A DNA stretch of 64,000 bases from positions 1,302,001-1,366,000 of the forward strand of contig NC_019942.1 of assembly GCF_000327505.1 (NCBI RefSeq), read 5' to 3'. This stretch comes from Aciduliprofundum sp. MAR08-339. Its GTDB lineage: Archaea; Thermoplasmatota; Thermoplasmata; Thermoplasmatales; Aciduliprofundaceae. The notes beneath the pieces were generated by a model, which was given only the letters and a program-made list of their open reading frames with translations, was not told the origin of the DNA and did not search any database. The first letter of the stretch is position 1; the number at the start of each line of letters is the position of its first letter. Positions 1 to 7,898 of this stretch are shown here, one piece after another. The translations under genes and the position numbers were made by a program.

Positions 1-111
1 CTCCGTAGTCCAGTTATGTTTCCAATTCTTATTTTTCAGATTTTCAACCACTTGTGGATCCACGCATTTTGTAGGCCAAAACAAAATCACTTTTTCTTTA
101 TTTCTTTGCAT
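1..111 (-). CDS. 5' part of an unidentified gene, cut by the window edge
   Basis: An open frame of 37 codons runs from an ATG at 111 to the window edge without a stop. The peptide begins MQRNKEKVILFWPTKC and looks protein-like (a short hydrophobic strand followed by a lysine- and asparagine-rich stretch). A TATA-like element (TTTTATAG on the minus strand, 135-142) lies about 28 bases before the ATG, which fits a leaderless start. It lies downstream of hsdS on the same strand, so it could be a further gene of the restriction locus or an unrelated one. No family is recognisable from 37 residues, and the call could be chance. Confidence 0.4.
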   Translation of the reverse strand, partial: MQRNKEKVILFWPTKCVDPQVVENLKNKNWKHNWTTE

Positions 112-213
112 CTACCATATACAATTGACTTAGTCTATAAAATGTTTTCCAAACTAAAGATTTACCCAAACATTTTTTCACAGCACCCAGAAAATACTCA
201 TTATTTCCTTTCC
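112..213. other. Short intergenic spacer after hsdS
   Basis: AT-rich spacer between the stop of hsdS and the possible start at 111. It contains the TATA-like element at 135-142 on the minus strand. No other feature is visible. Confidence 0.4.
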
Positions 214-1458
214 TCAATGTCCAAACACCTCCTCCAAGATGCTTTCCTTCATTTCCTTCAGTTGCGAAATCTGATTATGGATTTTCTCTTTCAGTGCTTT
301 GATTTTCTCATAAACGCTATCAAGGTAGTTCGCTATTTCTTTCTGCTTTTCAAGGTCTGGCTGGTTGTTGTGGAAGGGTAGGGGGATTTTGAGGTTTTTA
401 AGATGGTTTTTAGTGATTGCCTTAAATGTTGTCCCTCTTCTTCCCAAATCTTCTATCCTTTCTTTCATGTTAATAAGCAAATAGAACAAGTACTTGGACT
501 CCCCGTTAAACCTTATGGCAGCTAATCCTCTTCCAATACAGTATTCACCATCTGCAATATTCACATCGCCTACAGGTGCTCTGACTGAAATTAGAACATC
601 GTTTTTCTTACAAAGTTTTTTAGGATCTGTGGTGTATATGATAGGTTTAGGGTAAAGTTCTCTAAATTCTTTGTTTCCTTGGAGAAATAAGACTCCTTTT
701 CCTTTTTTATTGTAAGAATTTGATGGGGGTGATTGCCCCATTATTATTTCAGCAATTGTTTTATCCCCCAACCTCACCTCCCTCCACTCCTCGCCCTCCT
801 TCGGTTTAAACGCCTGCTCTAAGACGCTTTCCCAGAGTTCGTCAAGTTGCTCAAGTTCTTTCTTTTTCTTCTCCAGAATTTTGTCAATTCTTGAAAAGTT
901 TGCCTCAATGTATTCAACGATTTTCTTTTGAGTTTCTAAATCTGGCTTGCCGTTGCGGAAGGGGAGATAAATACTTATTTTTCTTACCTTTTTAAGGTTA
1001 AGCATTTTAAATAGTTTTCTTCCGTAAGATTTTAAAAATGTGGAAGAAATAAGAGAATAAAAAAGATATTTGGGCAGCACCGAATCGCAATTATAAATTC
1101 CTGCAATGTTTTGATTTGTTGCTGCAGGAAAAGTTAGATATCCTACTTTCCCTAATGTAGCACCTACAAGCGCAATTAAAATCGTGTCTTTTGGAAAAAT
1201 TTTTGCGTTAGAGTTTAGCAAGCCGGCCTCTGTAATTCTTTCTTTTACCATTGTAGGATATACATACTGATTTTGACAAACTTCTGACCGAACCCATTCT
1301 ATGTCTCCATTCCAGTATTCTTTAACACTTCTTTTAGGGGTTCCCCCACTCTCAATGTTTTTACAAATGTCCCCCAACCTCACCTCTCTCCACTCAACCC
1401 CTTTAACTTCCCACGGTTTTGGAGATTTTATGTAGTCGTCAAGTTTTGCTGTTTTCAT
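214..1458 (-). CDS. hsdS: Type I restriction-modification specificity subunit HsdS
   Basis: HsdS chooses the DNA target of the Type I complex through two target-recognition domains (TRDs). The 414-residue protein shows the expected two-fold layout: TRD1 (about 23-175), a central helical spacer (about 180-220), TRD2 (about 224-370) and a distal helical spacer. Each TRD opens with the same WREVRLGD block, and each is closed by a similar LPF-x-N-x-x-PDLE-x-QK segment leading into a long coiled-coil-like helix. The ATG overlaps the end of hsdM (ATGA), so the three hsd genes form one operon in the order R-M-S. The recognition sequence cannot be read from the protein. The locus is AT-richer than the housekeeping genes to the right, as expected for transferred restriction genes. 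Confidence 0.93.
   Translation of the reverse strand: MKTAKLDDYIKSPKPWEVKGVEWREVRLGDICKNIESGGTPKRSVKEYWNGDIEWVRSEVCQNQYVYPTMVKERITEAGLLNSNAKIFPKDTILIALVGATLGKVGYLTFPAATNQNIAGIYNCDSVLPKYLFYSLISSTFLKSYGRKLFKMLNLKKVRKISIYLPFRNGKPDLETQKKIVEYIEANFSRIDKILEKKKKELEQLDELWESVLEQAFKPKEGEEWREVRLGDKTIAEIIMGQSPPSNSYNKKGKGVLFLQGNKEFRELYPKPIIYTTDPKKLCKKNDVLISVRAPVGDVNIADGEYCIGRGLAAIRFNGESKYLFYLLINMKERIEDLGRRGTTFKAITKNHLKNLKIPLPFHNNQPDLEKQKEIANYLDSVYEKIKALKEKIHNQISQLKEMKESILEEVFGH
764..789. repeat. hsdS: Direct repeat copy 1 inside hsdS (start of TRD2)
   Basis: A 26-base segment encoding the EWREVRLGD block of the second TRD. It matches 1370-1395 at 25 of 26 positions in the same orientation. Near-identical DNA at the two TRD borders is what would let TRDs be exchanged by homologous recombination. 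Confidence 0.85.
1370..1395. repeat. hsdS: Direct repeat copy 2 inside hsdS (start of TRD1)
   Basis: Partner of 764-789, with one mismatch over 26 bases. It encodes the same EWREVRLGD block at residues 22-30 of HsdS. Confidence 0.85.
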
Positions 1459-2891
1459 CTTAACATCCCTTTCAACTCTTCAAGCAAAGTAAAAATCTTT
1501 TTTTCCTCTATCAAAACATCTTCTAAAATATCTCTTGCTGGCCTATAATCCTTCTTCTTTAACTTGTTTGGGTTTCTTGGCGTTAATTCGTAAGTTTCCC
1601 TATCAATCTCATCAATCTTAACAATCCAAGAGTTTTCGCTTATTTCTCTGTTCTTCCACTTTTCATAGCAATCCTGCCAGTCCTCATCTATCATAGGTCT
1701 CGTTTTGGTAAAGTTCTTCATGCCTTCTGGTGGTTGAATCTCATAGTACCAAATCTCCTGAGTTGGTCCTGTTTTGTCAAAGAAAAGAAGATTTGTTTTA
1801 GAGGGAGTTTTACCCGTTGCTGTGAACACCCCCCTTGGTAAAGAGATAATCGTATGCACATTGTAATTTTCAAGAAGCTCTTTCCTAACCCTTACAAATG
1901 GACTGGGGATGTTTGATAAAACGCCCTCTGGAACCACTATGCCCACTCTACCACCATGCTTTATTTTCCTCATCACGTACTGGAGAGCCATTAACTCGGT
2001 ATCAGAACTCTTGATGGGAAAATTGGCCTTGTATCTCTTATCAAACTTACCTCCAAATGGAGGATTTGTCATTATTATGTCAAAGCGGTCTTTCTCCTGA
2101 ATCTTTCTTATATCCTCTGCAAAGGTATCCATCTTGTATATGTGGGTTGTTGGAACTCCGTGAAGCAGGAGATTCATTATGCCAATAAGATACGGGATGT
2201 CCTTTTTCTCCTGGCCATAAAACATATGTTCTAACTCCTCCTTATCCTTCGTTGTCATAACCTTCTTCTTCCTCAGGATATGATTATAACTCTCTATAAG
2301 AAAGCCAGCAGAACCCATAAATGGGTCCAGAACTCTCTCTCCTATTTCTGGATTAACTATATTCACCATCAGCCTAATTACAGATCTTGGGGTGTAGTAT
2401 TCTCCAGCATACTTGCCCATTTCTCCAATCTCCGGCAAAAGTTCTTCGTATAGGGTTGAAATAACATAGATATCTTCCTTGGTCTTCAGTTCTAGCTCAT
2501 CCAAATCCAGAGCAACTTCTTTGAGAACATACCCATCTTTGAGAAAATTCTGAATTTCTTTACCGCTGAATATTGTGGATATCAGTTCTTTCTCTCCACT
2601 TCCATTAAGGCTCGCCAAGAATGGGAAAAGTTTGTTGTTTATAAAATCAAGAACTTCTTCGTCTCTCATATCTTTGTGGAGCCAGTCTTTCCACCTGTAG
2701 GGTGGTGGGATATTCCTGAAATAGGTAGTACCGTTCAACTTGGCTTTTAATTCTCTCTCATCTTCCAACTCATCGTAGAGTTTTAGAAACAGCATCCAGG
2801 ATAACTGTACTATATAATTCACCGACGCAATCTCGTTTCTAAGTTTATTGGCAGCAGCCTTGAATTTGGAGCTTAGCATAGACCTATCCAT
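1455..2891 (-). CDS. hsdM: Type I restriction-modification methyltransferase subunit HsdM (N6-adenine)
   Basis: Methylates adenine at the N6 position using S-adenosylmethionine, as part of the M2S and R2M2S complexes. The 478-residue protein has an N-terminal helical HsdM domain (about 1-140), then the GEYYTPRSV block (about 160), the SAM-binding motif DPFMGSAG (about 188-195) and the catalytic NPPFGG motif (about 275). The C-terminal part matches the usual HsdM tail. The start shares one base with the hsdR stop (TAATG) and the stop overlaps the hsdS start by four bases, so translation is probably coupled. All catalytic motifs are intact, so the methylase is predicted to be active. Confidence 0.95.
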   Translation of the reverse strand: MDRSMLSSKFKAAANKLRNEIASVNYIVQLSWMLFLKLYDELEDERELKAKLNGTTYFRNIPPPYRWKDWLHKDMRDEEVLDFINNKLFPFLASLNGSGEKELISTIFSGKEIQNFLKDGYVLKEVALDLDELELKTKEDIYVISTLYEELLPEIGEMGKYAGEYYTPRSVIRLMVNIVNPEIGERVLDPFMGSAGFLIESYNHILRKKKVMTTKDKEELEHMFYGQEKKDIPYLIGIMNLLLHGVPTTHIYKMDTFAEDIRKIQEKDRFDIIMTNPPFGGKFDKRYKANFPIKSSDTELMALQYVMRKIKHGGRVGIVVPEGVLSNIPSPFVRVRKELLENYNVHTIISLPRGVFTATGKTPSKTNLLFFDKTGPTQEIWYYEIQPPEGMKNFTKTRPMIDEDWQDCYEKWKNREISENSWIVKIDEIDRETYELTPRNPNKLKKKDYRPARDILEDVLIEEKKIFTLLEELKGMLR

Positions 2892-5413
2892 TAATTGATC
2901 CCTCCTATATCATAGAGACCTTCAGAAAGTTCTTGAAGTGTCTCTTGAAGTTTATCAATGCCTCCAAAGGCATTTATTATCTCCTGAAGTTTTCCAATTC
3001 TCTTAATATCTGGGGTATCCAGGGCCCTTGGACTGATCTCATCAATACCCCCAAGTTTGTATTTTTCAATTAGATTAAGAAGCACCTCTTTAGCCACTTC
3101 GTTAAATGAGTTGATAATTTCCTGTTTCTCCACAAGAAGGATCTGTGCCCTATCGTCCCTGCTCATGATTGGGGCATCAAAGGCAATATGGGCAAGTATG
3201 TCAAAGGCATCTGCATCAGGGCGATTCATAAGTTGAGCGATTAACTCGGGATTAATACTCTTGTCTTGCAACTCTTTAAGAAATCTCTCCCTTTTCTCTC
3301 TATTAACCCAAATTTTCCTTAAATCGTCCAGAGTTAGCACTTTCTTCTTCACATTCTCCTTAGCATATTCAATGTATTTAGCCTTGGATAGTTTCTGACT
3401 GGGAGAAATTTCAATATAAATTTCCTCCTCAATATGGACATTTATTCCCTCTACAACGATTTTACCCTCAGTAGGTTTTTTCTTTTTAAGCTCTATAACT
3501 ATCCCAACTCTATCTGCAGAGGGCATGGTATCCACTGTTACTGTTCTTGGCTTGTAATTCTTTGCCTCAACCTTGACCCTCACTGGAACTCTGGGAAGTT
3601 TTGATATTCTAAACTCACCCATCTCATCTGTCCTTCCAGGAACAATTGAGTTCACTCCTATTTGTACGGTTATTCTTGCATAGGGTACTGGTGCTCCATC
3701 TTCCTCATCAACGACTTTTCCACGAATATAATAATCATACGGTCCTTCAGGTAGTTCAGGCGGAGGGACTTCAGGAGGCATATCCCATGGATCTAACAAT
3801 CTCGTAGCATCAACGAAATCAATTATTCTGAAATAGAATTTATCGGCATCTTCACTTATTCTACTTCCACGGCCCATTATCTGCTTGAAGAGCACCTTTG
3901 ATGCAATAGGTTTCATAAATACTATATTTTTCACGGGAGGTACATCAATACCCGTGCTAAGCAAATCAACTGTAACTGCAATTACTGGGGTTGGAGATTC
4001 TGAATCGGCCATTTTATCTACAAGCTCTTTAACATTTGGCTCTTCATCAACGATTCTTACAACATAATCGTCCACATTTATTCCTGTGGTTGCCACATCT
4101 GGAGCAAGCTCATTCTGTAGTATCTTTACCACATCCAATGCATGCTCTTTTGTTACACAGAATACAATGGTCTTGTCTATTGGCCCATATGTTCTTAGAA
4201 TCTCAGCGAGTTTCTTTGTCATTGCCCCTGTCCTGTCAGGGAGTATGATCTTCTTCTCAAACTCACCTACCGTGTAGAACTCCTTCGGCTTGATATTTTC
4301 AGGAACATTTATTATGGCTCCCTCACTTGCGACTTCTCCGAGAATTATACCTCCCTTTTTGTCAATGTTCATGTAGATCTTGTGAATTTTGTATGGTGCC
4401 AAGAAACCATCCTCGATCCCCTGTCCTAAACTATATATGTACACAGGCTCTCCAAAGTAAGCATAGGTATCTATGTTATCATCTCTCTTAGGAGTGGCAG
4501 TCATACCAAAATGGACTGCACCACTAAAATAATCCAAAATCTCCCTCCAGCGACCATAGCCAGAGCGATGACATTCATCAATTATAACCATATCAAAGAA
4601 ATCCGGTGGATAGTTTCTGTACAGTCTATTTCCATCCTTTTCCGAATAAAGTGTTTGGTATGTAGCAAAATAAATATCTCTTATATTGGGAGTCTTCCCT
4701 TCAATAATCAAATCTCTCTTTTTTCCAAAGGGTTCAAATCGATTATATGCTTGGTCTCTGAGCATTGTTCTATCAGCTATATAGAGAACCCTTCTTATTT
4801 TCTTAGTATGATAAAGTTTCCAAACAACCCAAAAGGCCACTTCCGTCTTTCCGGTGCCAGTGGCCATGGTCAGAAGAATTCTTTTCTTGCCATTAAGAAA
4901 TGCCTCTATTACATTCTTAACTGCAGCAATTTGATAATATCTGGGTTTTTTACCAAAAGAAACTTTGAATGGATGGGTAAGAGGATTTTCCTCTTTTTTG
5001 AGAGGAATAACTTCGCCAAATTTCCATTTGGAGTATCTCTTCCATAGTTCTTCAGGAGATGGAAACTCTGGTAAGGTTGTCTGTTTCTTACTTATAAAGT
5101 CATACTCCTCTATTTTGTGACCATTAGTAGAATAGGCAAAAGGAACATGAAGCATTTTGGCATATCTCTTGGCTTGCTGTATACCTGCAGCATGGTGATG
5201 ACTTTCATCTTTTGCCTCCACTACAGCTATAGGAAAGTTTGGCTCCAAGAATAATATGTAATCTGGTATAAGTGCATCTTTTCTATTACCATAATCATCA
5301 ATTATTCGTCCCTCTGTAATTCGTAATTCCCTTCCTATCTTACTCTCATCCCATCCAGCCTTGTAGAGCTGTGGGTTTATTAATTTACTTCTTGTATCTG
5401 CTTCATTTAGCAT
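2891..5413 (-). CDS. hsdR: Type I restriction endonuclease subunit HsdR with an embedded beta-sandwich domain
   Basis: Motor and nuclease subunit that translocates and cuts unmethylated DNA. In order: a PD-(D/E)xK nuclease core (P50-D51 then E66-A-K68), helicase Walker A ATGTGKT (184-190), DECH box (279-282), TAT motif (305-307), motif VI QIMGRGSR (511-518) and an EcoEI-type C-terminal helical region. Between the second RecA domain and the C-terminal region, residues about 562-642 form a segment resembling the carboxypeptidase regulatory-like (transthyretin-like) beta-sandwich, with GKVVDEEDGAPV, ARITV, GRTDEMGEF and a VEAKNYKP strand. That fold is normally found in secreted proteins. AGGTGA (5418-5423 on the complement) sits four bases before the ATG. 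This is the first gene of the operon. Confidence 0.94.
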   Translation of the reverse strand: MLNEADTRSKLINPQLYKAGWDESKIGRELRITEGRIIDDYGNRKDALIPDYILFLEPNFPIAVVEAKDESHHHAAGIQQAKRYAKMLHVPFAYSTNGHKIEEYDFISKKQTTLPEFPSPEELWKRYSKWKFGEVIPLKKEENPLTHPFKVSFGKKPRYYQIAAVKNVIEAFLNGKKRILLTMATGTGKTEVAFWVVWKLYHTKKIRRVLYIADRTMLRDQAYNRFEPFGKKRDLIIEGKTPNIRDIYFATYQTLYSEKDGNRLYRNYPPDFFDMVIIDECHRSGYGRWREILDYFSGAVHFGMTATPKRDDNIDTYAYFGEPVYIYSLGQGIEDGFLAPYKIHKIYMNIDKKGGIILGEVASEGAIINVPENIKPKEFYTVGEFEKKIILPDRTGAMTKKLAEILRTYGPIDKTIVFCVTKEHALDVVKILQNELAPDVATTGINVDDYVVRIVDEEPNVKELVDKMADSESPTPVIAVTVDLLSTGIDVPPVKNIVFMKPIASKVLFKQIMGRGSRISEDADKFYFRIIDFVDATRLLDPWDMPPEVPPPELPEGPYDYYIRGKVVDEEDGAPVPYARITVQIGVNSIVPGRTDEMGEFRISKLPRVPVRVKVEAKNYKPRTVTVDTMPSADRVGIVIELKKKKPTEGKIVVEGINVHIEEEIYIEISPSQKLSKAKYIEYAKENVKKKVLTLDDLRKIWVNREKRERFLKELQDKSINPELIAQLMNRPDADAFDILAHIAFDAPIMSRDDRAQILLVEKQEIINSFNEVAKEVLLNLIEKYKLGGIDEISPRALDTPDIKRIGKLQEIINAFGGIDKLQETLQELSEGLYDIGGIN

Positions 5414-5639
5414 AAAGTCACCTTTCGATATGATAAATTAATATAGGTATATTATTTAAAATGTTTTCTACCAACGATATTTAAAATGAGTTCATTACGA
5501 AGAGAAACTAATGTTTTAAACTATAATTAAGTTACCAACTATTCATCTAAAGGTGATAAAAAATATAGCAATACATCAGAGAGAACACTGCTCATGTCTC
5601 TCCAATAAACATTTAAATACCTTAAAAAATTGTAGACCT
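5414..5639. promoter_or_regulatory. Divergent promoter region between hsdR and the DtxR-type gene
   Basis: About 226 very AT-rich bases with no supported gene. On the minus side, TATA-like AT stretches at about 5445-5462 precede the hsdR ribosome binding site. On the plus side, ATTTAAATA (5611-5619) lies about 25 bases before the ATG at 5640. A GTG-initiated in-frame extension from 5553 is possible, but it would start upstream of this TATA box and its residues do not look like the family. Confidence 0.55.
5611..5619 (+). promoter_or_regulatory. TATA box of the DtxR-lplA-lplB operon
   Basis: ATTTAAATA centred about 25 bases upstream of the ATG at 5640, the classical archaeal distance for a leaderless transcript. 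Confidence 0.6.
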
Positions 5640-5999
5640 ATGCAAGAGATCAGGGAGACCTACATTGAGAGAATTTACGAACTTAAAAATGAGAAGGGTT
5701 ATGTTAAAACTGTTGATTTGGCAAAACTCCTGAATGTTAAACCATCAAGTGTGACCGAGATGCTCCAGAAACTCTCAGATGAAGGATACGTCATATATGA
5801 AAAATACAAGCGAATAGACCTAACGGAAAAGGGTGTGAAACTCGCAAAATCCCTTGAGATGAGACATGAGGCAATAAAAAAATTGCTCATGCATATAGGT
5901 GTGAGTGAGGAAATTGCGGATAAGGATGCCTGCGTTATAGAGCACGTTCTAAGCAAAGAGAGCGTAGAGAGAATAATAGAATACACCCAAAGCATTTGA
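5640..5999 (+). CDS. DtxR/MntR-family metal-dependent transcriptional regulator
   Basis: A 119-residue DNA-binding repressor of the iron- or manganese-responsive DtxR family. Residues 1-65 are a winged helix (TYIERIYEL, then KPSSVTEMLQKLSDEGYV), and residues 70-119 are the helical dimerisation domain. The DACVIEH motif at about 100 matches the Cys-x-x-Glu-His metal ligands of DtxR and MntR. It lacks the C-terminal SH3/FeoA domain, as MntR does. The start at 5640 is favoured by a TATA box at 5611-5619. It lies only nine bases before lplA and so appears to be in the same transcript as lipoate metabolism rather than next to a metal transporter. The metal specificity cannot be told. Confidence 0.85.
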   Translation: MQEIRETYIERIYELKNEKGYVKTVDLAKLLNVKPSSVTEMLQKLSDEGYVIYEKYKRIDLTEKGVKLAKSLEMRHEAIKKLLMHIGVSEEIADKDACVIEHVLSKESVERIIEYTQSI

Positions 6000-6008
6000 G
6001 GTGTAAAA

Positions 6009-6746
6009 ATGGATTTGCGTGTTATATTTGATAAAAAAGAGAGGGGCACATGGAACATGGCCCTGGACGAATCCCTCTTATTTCACCTCAGAGACATAGG
6101 ACCCACCTTAAGGGTATACGGATGGAGTCCCCCTGCCGTGAGCATTGGATATTTTCAGAGTGTGGAAGAGGAGATAGACATAAAAAAGGCAGATGAGTTG
6201 GGCGTGGATATTGTGAGGAGAGTAACGGGAGGTGGAGCAGTTTACCACAAGTGGGAGGTTACCTACTCCATAACCCTACCCCCTCCTCCAGGATCCATAC
6301 TGGAATCTTATAAAACCATAGAGAGGGGCATAATCGAGGCGCTTAGAAGTTTGGGTCTCAACGCCCGGTACTCTGGAACAAACGACATAAGCGTGAATGG
6401 AAAAAAAATATCAGGAAATGCACAGACAAGAAAATACGGTGGCCTTTTGCAGCATGGAACCATACTAATCAACGTGGATTTGGAAGAGATGTTCTCAATT
6501 CTGAAAGTTCCCACCGAAAAGATCAGGGATAAGTTGATAAAAAATGCCAGGGAGAGAGTTACATCCTTGGTGGATCAGGGAGTGAATATAGAGTTTGAGG
6601 AACTGCAAAAGACCCTGGTGAACGGATTTAAAAAAGCGCTGGGCATGAGAATCTACGAGGAAAATATTCCAGGGGAGATCATTGAAAAAGCTGAAGAACT
6701 GGAGGTTAAAAAATATGCAACAAGAGAGTGGACTTACAGAAGGTAA
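6009..6746 (+). CDS. lplA: Lipoate-protein ligase A, N-terminal catalytic subunit
   Basis: Activates lipoate with ATP and transfers it to lysines of 2-oxoacid dehydrogenase E2 or GcvH proteins. The 245 residues cover the BPL/LplA catalytic fold: RR-VTGGGAVYH at 70-80 binds the lipoyl-adenylate, and the GKKISGNAQ block at 131-139 carries the lysine that contacts lipoyl-AMP. The accessory domain found fused in Escherichia coli LplA is missing here and is encoded by the next gene, as described for Thermoplasma acidophilum LplA/LplB. GAGGTG at the end of the regulator gene serves as its ribosome binding site. The 3' end overlaps lplB by 32 bases. Confidence 0.93.
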   Translation: MDLRVIFDKKERGTWNMALDESLLFHLRDIGPTLRVYGWSPPAVSIGYFQSVEEEIDIKKADELGVDIVRRVTGGGAVYHKWEVTYSITLPPPPGSILESYKTIERGIIEALRSLGLNARYSGTNDISVNGKKISGNAQTRKYGGLLQHGTILINVDLEEMFSILKVPTEKIRDKLIKNARERVTSLVDQGVNIEFEELQKTLVNGFKKALGMRIYEENIPGEIIEKAEELEVKKYATREWTYRR

Positions 6747-7005
6747 AAGCACAATCAAAGCGGGAAAATTGATAAGGATCTGGGCGAGATTCAGGGGCAA
6801 AAAAATAGAGGGCATAAGGATAACAGGTGATTTTTACATATATCCTGAGAGCGCAATTGAAGATTTGGAGAATGAACTTGTGGGCACAAGCGTAGAGGAT
6901 TCGAAAATAAAAATAGAGAATGTGCTCAAATCCTGTGAGACCCTGGGCATAGATGCGGATAGCCTTTACAGGGCGGTGGTTGAGGCATGGAAGAGCAGAA
7001 AATAA
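6715..7005 (+). CDS. lplB: Lipoate-protein ligase accessory subunit LplB
   Basis: Small partner (96 residues) equivalent to the C-terminal accessory domain of bacterial LplA; in Thermoplasma it is needed for lipoate adenylation by LplA. The protein has the expected GKLIRI and GDFYIYPE strands and ends with a helix around RAVVEAW. The start at 6715 is set by GGAGGT at 6701-6706, eight bases upstream. An in-frame ATG at 6682 has no such site. The gene overlaps lplA by 32 bases and the following methyltransferase by 19, so the three are almost certainly translated from one mRNA. Confidence 0.9.
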   Translation: MQQESGLTEGKSTIKAGKLIRIWARFRGKKIEGIRITGDFYIYPESAIEDLENELVGTSVEDSKIKIENVLKSCETLGIDADSLYRAVVEAWKSRK

Positions 7006-7898
7006 AATACTTCCAGAGGTATTCATCCATAATTCCAAATTTTGAAAAATTTATAGAAATGATATCAATGCCGCAACCCTACTGGATCAGGGTAAACACA
7101 TTGAAAATAGGGGAAGAGGAACTCATTGCAAGACTTGAGAAAAAGGGGTTCAAATTTGAAAGATTTGGAAATCTGAACGCATACAGAATACTGAGCATGC
7201 CAGTAAAGCATCCCGGAGCAACCATAGAACACTCTCTTGGCTACTATTATGTACAGGACCTATCATCCATGGCTCCCGTATTTGCACTTGATCCAAGAAA
7301 GGATGATGTAATACTCGATATGGCTGCAGCGCCCGGGAGCAAGACAACGATGATCGCAGAGATTATGGAAAATGAGGGAACCATTGTTGCAAATGATATA
7401 AGTCTATCTCGAATAAAATCCCTCGGTGGAAATTTGGAAAGGTTGGGAATAACAAACACCATAATGACCCGTCTGGATGCGAGAAGTGAGCATTTTGGGA
7501 CTAAATTTTCAAAGATACTCCTGGACGCTCCCTGCTCCGGAGAGAGTTCCGTGAGGAAAAATCCCTGGGGATTTAGATATCCAAAAAAGAGAGAGCATCT
7601 GTACCTTGGAGAGCAGCAGAAAAGAATGCTGAAAAATGCTGCAAGAAATTTGGAGGAAAATGGAATCATAGTTTATTCCACCTGCACATTTGCCCCAGAG
7701 GAAAACGAGAGCGTGGTAGAGTACGGAATAAGAAAATTAAATCTAAAGCCAGTGCATTTCACCGTGCCCATACCCCACGTCTCAGGAGTTGAAGAATGGG
7801 ACGGAGAGAAGTACCAGCATGCAGAATTCTACAAAAGAATATATCCTCATCTTGTTGATACAGGAGGGATGTTCATTGCAGTTCTCAGAAAGGAATGA
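6987..7898 (+). CDS. NOL1/NOP2/Sun-family RNA m5C methyltransferase
   Basis: Transfers methyl from SAM to carbon 5 of cytosine in tRNA or rRNA. The 303-residue protein has an N-terminal RNA-contact region (1-75), the SAM site DMAAAPGSKT (111-120), motif IV DAPCSG with C183, and motif VI YSTCTFAPEEN with C233. These two cysteines are the release and nucleophilic cysteines of the family. The C-terminal PUA-type domain of many homologues is absent here and is apparently supplied by the next gene, which overlaps the 3' end by 23 bases. The RNA target cannot be assigned. Confidence 0.9.
   Translation: MEEQKIKYFQRYSSIIPNFEKFIEMISMPQPYWIRVNTLKIGEEELIARLEKKGFKFERFGNLNAYRILSMPVKHPGATIEHSLGYYYVQDLSSMAPVFALDPRKDDVILDMAAAPGSKTTMIAEIMENEGTIVANDISLSRIKSLGGNLERLGITNTIMTRLDARSEHFGTKFSKILLDAPCSGESSVRKNPWGFRYPKKREHLYLGEQQKRMLKNAARNLEENGIIVYSTCTFAPEENESVVEYGIRKLNLKPVHFTVPIPHVSGVEEWDGEKYQHAEFYKRIYPHLVDTGGMFIAVLRKE

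Noticed and set aside
16-381. A plus-strand frame of 121 codons at the left edge
   Set aside because: Overlaps the end of hsdS in antisense and is a run of Phe, Leu and Ile produced by AT-rich minus-strand coding; no promoter or ribosome site.
5553-5639. 29-residue N-terminal extension of the DtxR-type regulator from GTG 5553
   Set aside because: The TATA box at 5611-5619 lies inside it, and the residues do not resemble the family start, which matches MQEIRETYIERIYEL at 5640.
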